Positions 35,752 through 44,357 of a stretch of DNA of 64,000 bases are shown here, in pieces. Numbering within the stretch: position 1 is the first letter of the stretch; every line of letters starts with the position of its first letter. The notes under the pieces were generated by a model. The model did not search any database. It saw only the letters and a list, made by a program, of their open reading frames with translations, and was not told the origin of the DNA. Position numbers and translations under genes: made by a program. This DNA is from Lachnospiraceae bacterium (GTDB taxonomy: Bacteria; Bacillota; Clostridia; Lachnospirales; Lachnospiraceae), in contig JAQYAV010000137.1 of NCBI GenBank assembly GCA_029338675.1, forward strand, positions 52,643 through 116,642, in the 5' to 3' direction.

Positions 35752-36687
35752 ATGGCAGCTATTACAGCTAGTATGGTTAAAGAGTTAAGAGAATTATCAG
35801 GCGCTGGTATGATGGATTGTAAGAAAGCTCTTACAGAGTGCGATGGTGATTTTGATCAGGCAATGGAATTCCTTAGAAAAAAAGGTCTTGCAACTGCACA
35901 GAAGAAGGCTGGTAGAATTGCAGCTGAAGGTATTGTTGCAACTAATGTAACAGCAGATGGAAAGGTTGCAGCTATTGTTGAGGTTAATGCCGAGACAGAT
36001 TTCGTTGCTAAGAATGATGTATTCCAGGGATTTGTTAATGAAGTATGTGCACAGCTTGTTAATACTAATGCAAAGAACATGGATGAGTTCAAGGAAGAAA
36101 AATGGGCTCTTGATGATTCAATGACTGTTAATGAGAAACTTGCGGCTATGATCGCTAAGATTGGCGAGAACATGAATATCAGAAGATTTGAGAAGATTAC
36201 TACAGATGGTATGGTAGTATCATATATTCATGCTGGTGGTAAGATTGGTGTTCTTGTTGAGGCTGATACTGATGGTTCAGGTGCTGAAGTTGAGGAGTGC
36301 TTAAAGAATGTAGCTATGCAGATTGCAGCTATGAATCCAAAGTATGTATCAACTGATGAAGTTTCAGAGGAATACAAGGCTAATGAGTTAAAGATTCTTG
36401 TTGATCAGGCTAAGAATGATCCAAAGAACGCTAATAAGCCAGAGAATATCATTGAGAAGATGGTTCAGGGTAGACTTAACAAGGAACTTAAGGAAGTATG
36501 TCTTCTTGAGCAGGAATATGTTAAAGCTGAAGAAAAAGAAAATGTTGCTAAGTATGTAGAGAAGGTGGCTAAGGCTGCTGGATGTAAGCTTGCAATTAAG
36601 AGCTTTGTTCGTTTTGAAACTGGTGAAGGCCTTGAGAAGAAGAACGAAGATTTTGCTGCAGAAGTTGCTGCACAGATGGGTATGTAA
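35752..36687 (+). CDS. tsf: Elongation factor Ts
   Basis: EF-Ts exchanges GDP for GTP on EF-Tu. The N-terminal UBA-like segment (MVKELRELSGAGMMDCKKAL) and the TDFVAKND motif in the core are present; 311 residues is the usual length. AGGAGG precedes the ATG. A strong terminator follows, ending the two-gene unit. Confidence 0.98.
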   Translation: MAAITASMVKELRELSGAGMMDCKKALTECDGDFDQAMEFLRKKGLATAQKKAGRIAAEGIVATNVTADGKVAAIVEVNAETDFVAKNDVFQGFVNEVCAQLVNTNAKNMDEFKEEKWALDDSMTVNEKLAAMIAKIGENMNIRRFEKITTDGMVVSYIHAGGKIGVLVEADTDGSGAEVEECLKNVAMQIAAMNPKYVSTDEVSEEYKANELKILVDQAKNDPKNANKPENIIEKMVQGRLNKELKEVCLLEQEYVKAEEKENVAKYVEKVAKAAGCKLAIKSFVRFETGEGLEKKNEDFAAEVAAQMGM

Positions 36688-36715
36688 TATTAATTTAATA
36701 GTATATATGCTTGAG

Positions 36716-36744
36716 AATAGGACACATGTGTGTCCTATTTTTTT
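36716..36744 (+). terminator. Intrinsic terminator after tsf
   Basis: AATAGGACACA pairs perfectly with TGTGTCCTATT and is followed by T residues. It ends the rpsB-tsf message. Confidence 0.92.
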
Positions 36745-37323
36745 ATGCAACAATGAATAAAATTAACTGGTTTTTTGTATGCTGCATTGTTATTGTTGCT
36801 GTCTTTATAAATTATCTGTAAAAGGTAGTTATTTAAAATATAATATATTATAAGAAAATGCAATAAAAAATAAATGTTGCATACATTATATTTTGACTTT
36901 GAATATATATACAAATATTGCGATAAATAGATGTATTGTATTTACAATTCGTAAACTATATATGTGCAAAATGCATATTGTTAAACGTTTTTATTGAAAT
37001 AAATTGTGTATAATTATTACAAAATATAATGAACAATAATTAAAAATATTACATTTTTGGTTTAACGTTTTACTTGGATAGAAAGTGTGTATAGCAAAAA
37101 TGCATAAAAATACTTTAAAATACATAATAAAAATTTACTTAATGTACGTTAAAAAGTCTTTTATTTAAAGAAAGTTCATGAAAAAGATGCTAATTATTAA
37201 CATAGTATTACAAAATTATACATATGATTATTAATATGGCAATTTTGGGATATGAAATAGCAATATTTGTGTATTAATTCCTATTTTAATATGATAGGAT
37301 TCTATTTGAAAGGGGGCATTAAC
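36745..37323 (+). promoter_or_regulatory. AT-rich regulatory region of the xylanase gene with duplicated AACGTT element
   Basis: No gene is seen in this 580-base stretch. Two similar 33-36 base elements lie 80 bases apart: 36981-37014 and 37061-37095, each with a TTWAACGTTTT core, a TTG and a GTGTATA. AACGTT-centred sites resemble LacI/GalR operators, and the GTGTATAAT end of the first copy could be a -10 box (TATAAT 37009-37014). The long leader and operators suit a substrate-induced secreted enzyme. A strong ribosome site AAGGGGG (37310-37316) ends the region. Confidence 0.5.
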
Positions 37324-38283
37324 GTGCAAAAAAAATTTTTAGTAGCTTTATTGACCATAGCATTGTGTATCCAGGTTGCTTTACCATCATTTAATGTTTT
37401 GGCAGCTCGAACAATCTATGACAATGAAACTGGAACACAAGACGGATATAATTTCGAATTGTGGAAGGATTATGGAACTACTAGTATGACGTTAAATGAA
37501 GCAGGAACATTTAGCTGTCAGTGGAGTAACATAGGTAATGCGTTATTCCGTAAAGGTGTTAAGTTCGATAGTACAAAAACATATCAACAGATAGGAAATA
37601 TCAATATCGAATATGGCTGTGATTATAAGCCAAACGGTAATTCTTACTTATGTGTGTACGGTTGGACTGAAGATCCACTTGTAGAATACTACATAGTGGA
37701 AAGCTGGGGAACTTGGAGACCACCTGGAGCAGATAGAGCAAAAGGACAGATAACTGTTGATGGTGGCACTTATGATGTTTACGAGACAACAAGAGTAAAT
37801 CAGCCATCTATTCATGGTAATACTACTTTTCAACAGTATTGGAGTGTCCGTACTTCTAAAAGAACAAGTGGTACTATTTCAGTAAGCGAACATTTCAAAG
37901 CTTGGGAAAGAATGGGCATGAAGTGTGGCAAGCTTTATGAAGCGGCTCTTAATGTTGAGGGTTATCAGAGCAGTGGCTCCGCAAATGTTTATAAAAACAT
38001 TGTAACTGTAGGTGGTAATTCTAACTCTGGAGGGAATACTTCAGGTGGAAATACTACACCTGCAACTGGTAATAAAATAGAATGTGAAGATATGACTGTT
38101 TCAGGCCAGTACGCAGGTGGAATTAATAATCCATTTGATGGTGTTGCATTATATGCTAATGACGAGTCGTGTAGCTTTACATATGATTTTAAGAGTGATA
38201 CCGGTGATTTTACTTTAAGAGGGTGCTCAAATAATTCTAATATGGCTAAAGTTGATCTTATCATTGGTGGTGAAAATAAATGA
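37324..38283 (+). CDS. Secreted GH11 endo-1,4-beta-xylanase with partial CBM36, cut by an in-frame TGA
   Basis: GTG 37324 after AAGGGGG starts a signal peptide ([20 protein letters not shown], cleavage near residue 28). Residues 30-225 are a GH11 jelly-roll xylanase: nucleophile E121 in [13 protein letters not shown], acid/base E212 in [14 protein letters not shown], and the PPG thumb ([10 protein letters not shown]). A Gly/Asn/Thr linker leads into a CBM36 xylan-binding module (from about 253), which breaks at TGA 38281-38283 (codon 320). The same frame continues for another 417 codons. As written, the secreted product would be a catalytic domain with about two thirds of one binding module. 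An upstream start at 37267 lacks a ribosome site and would spoil the signal peptide. Confidence 0.9.
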   Translation: MQKKFLVALLTIALCIQVALPSFNVLAARTIYDNETGTQDGYNFELWKDYGTTSMTLNEAGTFSCQWSNIGNALFRKGVKFDSTKTYQQIGNINIEYGCDYKPNGNSYLCVYGWTEDPLVEYYIVESWGTWRPPGADRAKGQITVDGGTYDVYETTRVNQPSIHGNTTFQQYWSVRTSKRTSGTISVSEHFKAWERMGMKCGKLYEAALNVEGYQSSGSANVYKNIVTVGGNSNSGGNTSGGNTTPATGNKIECEDMTVSGQYAGGINNPFDGVALYANDESCSFTYDFKSDTGDFTLRGCSNNSNMAKVDLIIGGENK

Positions 38284-38870
38284 ACATTTTATTATGGTAA
38301 TGAGTATCCTGCACAATATACAATTGAGGATGTCACACATAAAACTGGAAAACAAAAAGTAGAACTTGTTATTAATAGTGATGATGGAAATTGGGATGCT
38401 TACACTGATTATTTATTAATTGATGAAAAAAATGTTACTACAGATTCAGGTAATGATTCTGGAAACAATGGTAATGATCAAGGTGAATCTGATGTTGTGG
38501 TTTCAAATGGTGTAAAGACTGAATGTGAAAATATGACTTTGTCAGGGCGATATGCAGGAAAGATTGATTCCCCATTTAATGGTGTAGCTCTTTATGCAAA
38601 TAATGATTCTGTAAGCTTTATTCAGGATTTTTCAGAAGGAACACACGACTTTATATTAAAAGGATGTTCAAATAACTCCAATATGGCTAAGGTAGATCTT
38701 GTTATTGGTGGAGAAAATAAGGGAACATTCTATTATGGTGATGGGTATCCAGCTGAATATACAATCGAGAATGTAAACCATAAGACTGGCAAGCAAAAAG
38801 TAGAATTAATTGTCAATGCAGATGATGGAAATTGGGATGCATTTCTTGACTGCTTAGTAATTAGCGGAAA
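38080..38870 (+). repeat. Two tandem CBM36 modules
   Basis: Copies at about 38080-38430 and 38521-38870 share blocks such as [23 protein letters not shown] and DDGNWDA. The DDGNWDA end carries the Ca2+ ligands of this calcium-dependent xylan-binding family. They are joined by a Gly/Asn/Asp-rich linker. High identity at the DNA level indicates duplication within the gene. Confidence 0.9.
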
Positions 38871-39534
38871 AACAAGTAATTCATCAGATAACGAATCTAA
38901 TGGTAGTAATAAGCCAAATGGTAAATTGGTAGCTCTTACATTTGATGACGGTCCTTCTGAAACTACTACAGCAAAAGTACTTGATGTGTTACAGAAATAT
39001 GATGTTCCTGCAACATTCTTCTTGATTGGTAGGCAGGTTAACAGTGGTACACGTGAGGTAATGCAAAGACAGATTAGTCAGGGGTGTGAATTGGCATGCC
39101 ACTCATATACTCATGAAGATATGAGCAAAATGAGTGAAACTGATGTAAAAAATCAGATTGAATGGACTACCTCTGCAATTTATAATACGGTTGGAGTAAA
39201 TGTTAAGTATTTTAGAGCTCCTTATCTTAGTACAAGTAATACTATGTTCCAGAATATTAACTTAAGCTTTATTCAGGGTATTGATTGTGGTGATTGGCAA
39301 TCAAATGTTTCTGCATATGATAGAGCCAATACTATATTGAATAATGTATCTGATGGAACAATTATTTTAATGCATGATTTCGAAGGAAATGATAATACTG
39401 TACAGGCACTTCCTACTATTATTGAAGGCTTAAAGAAACAGGGATATACATTTGTAACAGTAAGTCAATTATTTGAGTATAAGAATGTAAATCCAAACGT
39501 AGGATATAAGGTTTGGTCAAATGTATTAAATTAA
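38284..39534 (+). pseudogene. Downstream part of the same gene: rest of CBM36-1, CBM36-2 and CE4 deacetylase, behind the TGA
   Basis: This frame is continuous with the xylanase. It holds the end of the first CBM36, a complete second CBM36 (38521-38870), a Ser/Asn linker and a CE4 (NodB) domain with TFDDGP, HSYTH, RAPYL, DCGDW and LMHDF motifs, expected to act as acetylxylan esterase or polysaccharide deacetylase. There is no ribosome site or signal peptide after the TGA (a GTG at 38497 is unsupported), so this half can be made and exported only by readthrough, or not at all. The second CBM36 has GGA where the first has TGA, so the stop is one base change from an intact four-domain protein. 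All CE4 catalytic motifs are intact, implying a very recent stop or a sequencing error. Confidence 0.85.
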
Positions 39535-39569
39535 TTAAATATTTTTCTTTTTCATATTAAATAAACTAG

Positions 39570-39599
39570 GCTGGTGAAAATTTGTTTCACCAGCTTTTT
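39570..39599 (+). terminator. Terminator after the xylanase/esterase gene
   Basis: GCTGGTGAAA pairs with TTTCACCAGC and is followed by TTTTT. It ends the transcript that spans both halves of the split gene. Confidence 0.92.
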
Positions 39600-39869
39600 G
39601 AATGTTTAAATTAAAGTTGTATTAAAATAATTTTATAATTACTGATAAATGAAGAGGTATGGGTTGCGGATTTTGCAACTGTTAATGTTCTATTAAGACA
39701 ATTTTCGAATATAATATAATGTAGATTTGGAATAAAAAAATAAATATAAAAATAACAATATTAATTAGATTAATGGCAAATTAATCCTATTATTTACTCA
39801 TTTGTAATATTGTGATAGTATAAACAAGATGTTTGAAGGAATATATGAGACATATTTGGGAGGTAAACG
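39600..39869. other. AT-rich gap upstream of the ChW-repeat protein
   Basis: About 270 bases without a gene. I see no clear consensus promoter; a TATAAA near 39816 has no good -35 partner. The ribosome site GGGAGGT lies just before the next ATG. Confidence 0.4.
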
Positions 39870-41984
39870 ATGAGAATGACTTCAAAACGTAAAATTTCAA
39901 TTATTTTGGTGATGTTTCTGTTGATTAGCAATCTAGTAATATCCAATCAACAGCAGATAGTAAATGCTGCACCATCTGACAACGAAAAAAGAGCATGCTG
40001 GGTATCATTTTTAGATATACAACATTATTTGTGTGACACAGATGAGAAAACATTTAGAAGAAAAGTAAATAATATGTGTGAAAATATGAAGAAAAACTTA
40101 GTTAATACAGTTATTTTTCAAGTTAGACCAATGGGAGATGCAATATATAATTCAAATATATATCCATGGTCATACTATATTAATTCAAGTGGAAAAAATC
40201 CTGGATATGATCCGCTTTCGATTTTTGTTGAAACAGCACATAGCAAAGGAATGAAAATTGAAGCATGGATTAATCCATTTAGATTAAGTAATGGAACTTC
40301 AAGTACTGAAAAATACAAGAAAACATCTTTTTATAAAAAAAACAAGTCGTGTATTGTGGAATATGATAGTGGGGATGGACAAAAAAAATTATCTTTAGAC
40401 CCAGGCAATAGAAATGCCAGACAGTTGATTATTGATGGTGTAAATGAGATTGTTAAAAATTATAATGTTGATGGAATACATTTTGATGATTATTTTTATG
40501 TTAGTGGTCTTTGTCCTAATTTAGATGAGAATGCGAAAAAGAAGAATGTCAACGAATTAGTAAAGGGTGTATATGCTTCTTTGAAGAAAATAGATAACAA
40601 GTGTGAATTTGGAATTAGTCCTCAAGGTAATATTGGAAATTGCAATGCCCAGGGGGCAGATGTTGCAACATGGTTATCTGAAGTTGGGTACATAGATTAT
40701 ATTATGCCTCAAATATATTGGTCAGATAATTATCAATCAAGTACTGGTAAAATGCTTACAATGTATACTGATAGAATCAAAGAATGGAAGAAATTAAATT
40801 CTTTGAATTTACCTATGTATGTTGGATTTGCGTTATATAAATGTGGAATAGATAATGGTATAGACCTTGGTTGGAGTAAGAAATCTAGTAATTTATCCGA
40901 ACAATACAAAATTTTGAAAAATAATGGATATAATGGTTATGCATTATTTAGATATGCCTGGTTAGATTACGCCCTTGTTAATAACAATTATAATAATGGA
41001 ATGTTAACAGGAGATTCCTCAAAAGATAATAAGATAAAAAAATATGTTGGAGAAGAATTGAATAATCTAAAAAATGCAGTAAATAATTATAATGAGAATG
41101 GGGATAAACCTTGTTATATATATTATTCTTCTCATATTCAAGGAATTGGTTGGCAGGATGAAAAGAATGATGGTGTGCTTTCGGGTACAACAAATTTGGG
41201 AAAGCGTTTAGAAGGAATTAGAATTTCCCTTGGTGGCAAGGCTGGCAAAGGTAGTGTTGAATATAGAACGCATTGTCAACGTTATGGTTGGATGCCTTGG
41301 GTTTCAGATGGCTCTATGAGTGGTACAGAAGGCGAAGCAAAACGAATGGAGGCAATCCAAATTAGATTAAAAGGTGAAGTAAGCAATAAGTATGATGTAT
41401 TTTATAGAGTTCATGTGCAAAGCTTTGGTTGGCTAGATTGGGCAAAAAATGGCGAGGCAGCTGGAAGTTCAACTTTTGCAAAGAGACTTGAGGCAATTGA
41501 GATTAAACTTGTTCAAAAAGGTGGAGCAGCCCCTGGAGATACTACTAAGCCATATGTTAACAGAAAAATATCTTATAATTGTCATGTACAGACATATGGC
41601 TGGCAAAATAAAAGTTATGATGGTGAAACCAATGGCACAACAAGACAATCTAAACGACTAGAAGCTATTAAAATTTCTATTGCAGATAATTTGTATGATG
41701 GAAATATTGAATATAGAGTACATTGTCAGACATATGATTGGCTTCCTTGGGTTAGTAATGGAGAATTAGCAGGAACAACTGGCCAAGGAAAAAGATTAGA
41801 AGCTATTGAAATAAAATTATCAGGAGAGATTAGTGAAAAATATGATGTGTTTTATAGAGTGCATTGTCAAAAATATGGCTGGCTCCCATGGGTTAGTAAT
41901 GGAGAATTAGCAGGAACAACTGGTGAAGGAAAAAGATTAGAGGCAATTGAAATAAAATTACTTGAAAAGGGGACAACTCCTTAA
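39870..41984 (+). CDS. Secreted GHL10/YddW-type glycosyl hydrolase-like protein with six ChW repeats
   Basis: The 704-residue protein has a signal peptide (KISIILVMFLLISNLVI, cleavage near NAA-APSD). A TIM-barrel-like domain of the GHL10/DUF187 type follows: RACWVSFLDIQHYL, VIFQVRPMGDAIYNS, MKIEAWINPFRLS, VDGIHFDDYFYV and IDYIMPQIYWSDNY. Family members are thought to act on cell-wall or matrix glycans, but the substrate is uncertain. Residues about 415-700 are six ChW (clostridial hydrophobic, Trp-containing) repeats of about 45 residues, each with an H-x-Q-x-x-G-W and a G-x-x-x-x-x-K-R-L/M-E-A/G-I motif. These probably bind the cell surface. The start follows GGGAGGT. An unrelated terminator-less gap separates it from rimP. 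Confidence 0.85.
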   Translation: MRMTSKRKISIILVMFLLISNLVISNQQQIVNAAPSDNEKRACWVSFLDIQHYLCDTDEKTFRRKVNNMCENMKKNLVNTVIFQVRPMGDAIYNSNIYPWSYYINSSGKNPGYDPLSIFVETAHSKGMKIEAWINPFRLSNGTSSTEKYKKTSFYKKNKSCIVEYDSGDGQKKLSLDPGNRNARQLIIDGVNEIVKNYNVDGIHFDDYFYVSGLCPNLDENAKKKNVNELVKGVYASLKKIDNKCEFGISPQGNIGNCNAQGADVATWLSEVGYIDYIMPQIYWSDNYQSSTGKMLTMYTDRIKEWKKLNSLNLPMYVGFALYKCGIDNGIDLGWSKKSSNLSEQYKILKNNGYNGYALFRYAWLDYALVNNNYNNGMLTGDSSKDNKIKKYVGEELNNLKNAVNNYNENGDKPCYIYYSSHIQGIGWQDEKNDGVLSGTTNLGKRLEGIRISLGGKAGKGSVEYRTHCQRYGWMPWVSDGSMSGTEGEAKRMEAIQIRLKGEVSNKYDVFYRVHVQSFGWLDWAKNGEAAGSSTFAKRLEAIEIKLVQKGGAAPGDTTKPYVNRKISYNCHVQTYGWQNKSYDGETNGTTRQSKRLEAIKISIADNLYDGNIEYRVHCQTYDWLPWVSNGELAGTTGQGKRLEAIEIKLSGEISEKYDVFYRVHCQKYGWLPWVSNGELAGTTGEGKRLEAIEIKLLEKGTTP
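41110..41966 (+). repeat. Six ChW repeats (two sets of three)
   Basis: Each unit reads roughly Y-x-x-H-x-Q-x-x-G-W ... G-x-x-x-x-x-K-R-L-E-A-I-x-I. Units 1-3 and 4-6 are separated by a short Gly/Pro/Thr linker near 41520-41550. Units 5 and 6 are nearly identical, including WLPWVSNGELAGTTG and KRLEAIEIKL, so they look like a recent duplication. Confidence 0.88.
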
Positions 41985-42034
41985 TTTAGAATTATTGATT
42001 TTTTACTTTTGTTACAAATAAAGCAATAAAATAC

Positions 42035-42063
42035 TTGCAAAAAAAATATATAAGTGTTACAAT
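42035..42063 (+). promoter_or_regulatory. Promoter of the rimP-nusA-infB operon
   Basis: TTGCAA (42035-42040) and TACAAT (42058-42063) are spaced by 17 bases. The initiating region is followed by a terminator-like hairpin in the leader. Confidence 0.75.
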
Positions 42064-42089
42064 CAAATAGACTTATATATTATTTTACA

Positions 42090-42123
42090 GAGTGGGTTTG
42101 GAAAAACCCGCTCTTTGTTTTTG
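42090..42123 (+). terminator. Attenuator-like hairpin in the rimP leader
   Basis: GAGTGGGTTT pairs with AAACCCGCTC around a short loop, followed by TTTGTTTTT. It lies 21 bases before the rimP start, so readthrough is required for the operon. NusA itself modulates termination at such hairpins, so feedback control is plausible. Confidence 0.75.
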
Positions 42124-42143
42124 CAGAAAAGAGGTGGGAAGAA

Positions 42144-42608
42144 ATGAAGAAAGGTGAAATTGAAAAGTATTGTGAAAGTCTAGTTACACCCATAATTAAA
42201 GATAATAATTTTGAATTGGTAGACGTAGAATATGTTAAAGAAGGTTCGGATTATTACTTAAGAGTTTTTGCAGATAAAGAGGGCGGAATTAATATTGATG
42301 ATTGTGTTTTGATTAGTCGTGCGTTAGAAGAAAAGCTTGATGCAGAAGATAAAATCGAAGAAGCATATATTCTTGAAGTTAGTTCTCCTGGTTTAACAAG
42401 ACCCTTAAAAAAAGATAAAGACTTCAAGAGGAGTATAGGTAAGCTTGTGGAAGTTAAGCTTTACAGAGCAATTAATGGAGTGAAAGAAATATCTGGATAT
42501 CTTGAAAGCTATTCAGAAAATGAAATTAGCCTTGTTGATGAAAACAGTGATGAAACAATTGTACTTAAACGAAGTGACATATCAATAATTAGATTGGCAT
42601 TTGTATAA
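42144..42608 (+). CDS. rimP: Ribosome maturation factor RimP
   Basis: RimP helps 30S maturation. The 154-residue protein shows FELVDVEYVKEGSDYYLRVF, the GGINIDDCVLISRALEEKLD segment and LEVSSPGLTRPLKKDKDF. ATG 42144 follows GAGGTGGGA; an in-frame start at 42054 would fall before the attenuator hairpin and is rejected. It heads the conserved rimP-nusA-infB operon. Confidence 0.96.
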   Translation: MKKGEIEKYCESLVTPIIKDNNFELVDVEYVKEGSDYYLRVFADKEGGINIDDCVLISRALEEKLDAEDKIEEAYILEVSSPGLTRPLKKDKDFKRSIGKLVEVKLYRAINGVKEISGYLESYSENEISLVDENSDETIVLKRSDISIIRLAFV

Positions 42609-42629
42609 ATAATAGGAGGTAAAAAGAAA

Positions 42630-43736
42630 ATGTCAGAAATAATTGACGCATTAAATCAATTAGAAAAGGAAAAAAATATTAGTAAGGAAGTAATTATGGA
42701 TGCTATTGAAAAGTCTTTGGCATCAGCTTGTGAAAAGGATTTCGGAAAAGATGCTATCATTGACATTTCAATGGATAGAGTAACTGGAAATATTAGTGTT
42801 TTCCAAAAGAAACTTGTTGTTGAGGAAGTAGCTAATGATGTATGTGAGATTTCTTTATATCAAGCACAAGCTATGAAACCAACAGCTTCACTTGGTGAAT
42901 ATGTTTCTTTTGAAGTTAAATCAAAAGAGTTTGGAAGAATTGCTGCACAGAAAGCTAGAAGTATAATTGTTCAAGCTATCAAAGAAGGCGAGAGAAACGC
43001 AATATATGATAGATTTGCATGTAAGGAAAGAGATATTATTACAGGTGTTGTTCAAAGATTTGTAGGCAATAATATTAATATTAGCATTGATGAAAAGACA
43101 GAAACTATCTTAAGTGAAAATGAGCAAGTTAAAGGCGAGAGATATAATATTGGTGATCGAATCAAGTTATATGTTGTTGAGGTTAAGAAAAATACTAAAG
43201 GGTTCAAAATCCTTGTTTCAAGAACTCATCCTGAATTAGTTAAGAGATTATTTGAAAAAGAAATCACAGAAATAGCTGATGGTACTGTAGAAATAATGAG
43301 CATTTCTCGTGAAGCTGGTTCTAGATCAAAACTTGCAGTAAAATCAAATGATCCTAATGTTGATCCAGTAGGAGCTTGCGTAGGTTTAGCTGGAAATAGA
43401 GTAAATAATATAGTAGAGGATTTGAAGGGCGAAAAGATTGATATTATTAATTGGAGCGAGGATCCAGCTGTTTATATCAAGAATGCATTAAGTCCATCAG
43501 ATGTTATTTCTGTTAAGGTTGATGTTGAGACAAAGAGTGCAAGAGTTGTTGTTCCAGAAAATCAGTTGTCACTTGCAATTGGTAAGGAAGGTCAGAATGC
43601 AAGACTTGCAGCAAGATTAACAGGATATAAGATTGATATTAAGAGTGAATCTCAGGCTAGAGCACTTGGCTATGATTTTGAGGAAGATTATAGTAACGAA
43701 GATGCAGAAGAAGATTATGATGAGTATGACGAATAA
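42630..43736 (+). CDS. nusA: Transcription termination/antitermination factor NusA
   Basis: The 368-residue protein has the N-terminal polymerase-binding domain, an S1 domain (RDIITGVVQRFVGNNINISI) and two KH domains (DPVGACVGLAGNRVNNIVED; LAIGKEGQNARLAARLTGYK). It ends in an acidic tail rather than the repeats seen in Proteobacteria, as is normal in Firmicutes. ATAGGAGG precedes the ATG. Confidence 0.97.
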   Translation: MSEIIDALNQLEKEKNISKEVIMDAIEKSLASACEKDFGKDAIIDISMDRVTGNISVFQKKLVVEEVANDVCEISLYQAQAMKPTASLGEYVSFEVKSKEFGRIAAQKARSIIVQAIKEGERNAIYDRFACKERDIITGVVQRFVGNNINISIDEKTETILSENEQVKGERYNIGDRIKLYVVEVKKNTKGFKILVSRTHPELVKRLFEKEITEIADGTVEIMSISREAGSRSKLAVKSNDPNVDPVGACVGLAGNRVNNIVEDLKGEKIDIINWSEDPAVYIKNALSPSDVISVKVDVETKSARVVVPENQLSLAIGKEGQNARLAARLTGYKIDIKSESQARALGYDFEEDYSNEDAEEDYDEYDE

Positions 43737-43769
43737 TTAAATTATTACGAGAATGAGGAGTAATTCTTA

Positions 43770-44027
43770 ATGGCAAAACAGATTCCACTTAGACAGTGTA
43801 TTGGTTGCAAAGAAAGAAAAACTAAACCAGAGCTTGTTAGAATAATTAGAACTCCAGAAAATGAAATCTGTTTAGATAAAACAGGTAAAAAAAATGGAAG
43901 AGGCGCATATATATGTCCTAATATACAGTGTTTTAATAAAGCAAGAAAATCAAATGCATTTTCGAGAATGTTAAATGTAGATATTCCAGAGGAGATATAT
44001 GATGCTATCAGCGAGGAGTTGATGTAA
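43770..44027 (+). CDS. ylxR: YlxR family RNA-binding protein (RNase P modulator)
   Basis: The 85-residue protein has the family hallmark RQCIGCKERKTKPELVRI and GRGAYICPNIQCFNKARK. Members bind RNA and have been linked to RNase P regulation. It is at the standard location between nusA and the L7Ae-like gene. Confidence 0.95.
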   Translation: MAKQIPLRQCIGCKERKTKPELVRIIRTPENEICLDKTGKKNGRGAYICPNIQCFNKARKSNAFSRMLNVDIPEEIYDAISEELM

Positions 44028-44354
44028 TTGTTGGTATTATATAAGAAACTTGGCATTTTATCTATTGCTGCTAAAGCAGGTAAAGTGGTAAGTGGAGAGT
44101 TTATGTGTGAACATGCTATTCAAGATGGGACTGCATTTTTAGTTTTAATTGCAGAGGATGCATCAGCGAATACATGTAAGAAGTTTATTAATAAATGCGA
44201 TTATTATAATCTACCATACAGAATATGCTTAAATGGAGATACCCTTGGTAAATTAATTGGCAAGCAATCTAGAAAAACTGTTGCAATAACTGATGAAGGG
44301 TTTGCTAGGCAGATTATAATTAAATTGGATAGTTGTAAAGATATGGAGGTGTAA
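44028..44354 (+). CDS. ylxQ: L7Ae-family RNA-binding protein YlxQ
   Basis: A 108-residue L7Ae/L30e/S12e-like protein with AGKVVSGEFMCEHAIQDG, ISGVEDASANTCK-like (LIAEDASANTCKKF) and TLGKLIGKQSRKTVAITDEG. It probably binds kink-turn RNA. It starts at TTG directly after the ylxR stop, with GAGGAG inside ylxR. Confidence 0.93.
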   Translation: MLVLYKKLGILSIAAKAGKVVSGEFMCEHAIQDGTAFLVLIAEDASANTCKKFINKCDYYNLPYRICLNGDTLGKLIGKQSRKTVAITDEGFARQIIIKLDSCKDMEV

Positions 44355-44357
44355 TCA

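Noticed and set aside
36716..36744. Operator palindrome
   Set aside because: The inverted repeat ends in a T-tract directly after tsf, which fits an intrinsic terminator better.
38281..38283. TGA as a selenocysteine codon in the xylanase gene
   Set aside because: The aligned codon in the sister CBM36 is GGA (Gly), the position is not catalytic, and I see no SECIS-like hairpin directly after the codon.
38497..39534. Independent second gene for the CE4 deacetylase starting at GTG 38497
   Set aside because: There is no ribosome site or signal peptide, and the frame is continuous with the upstream xylanase; it is better read as the severed second half.
42054..42143. Upstream in-frame start for rimP
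   Set aside because: It overlaps the promoter -10 region and the attenuator hairpin, and the extra residues are not family-like.
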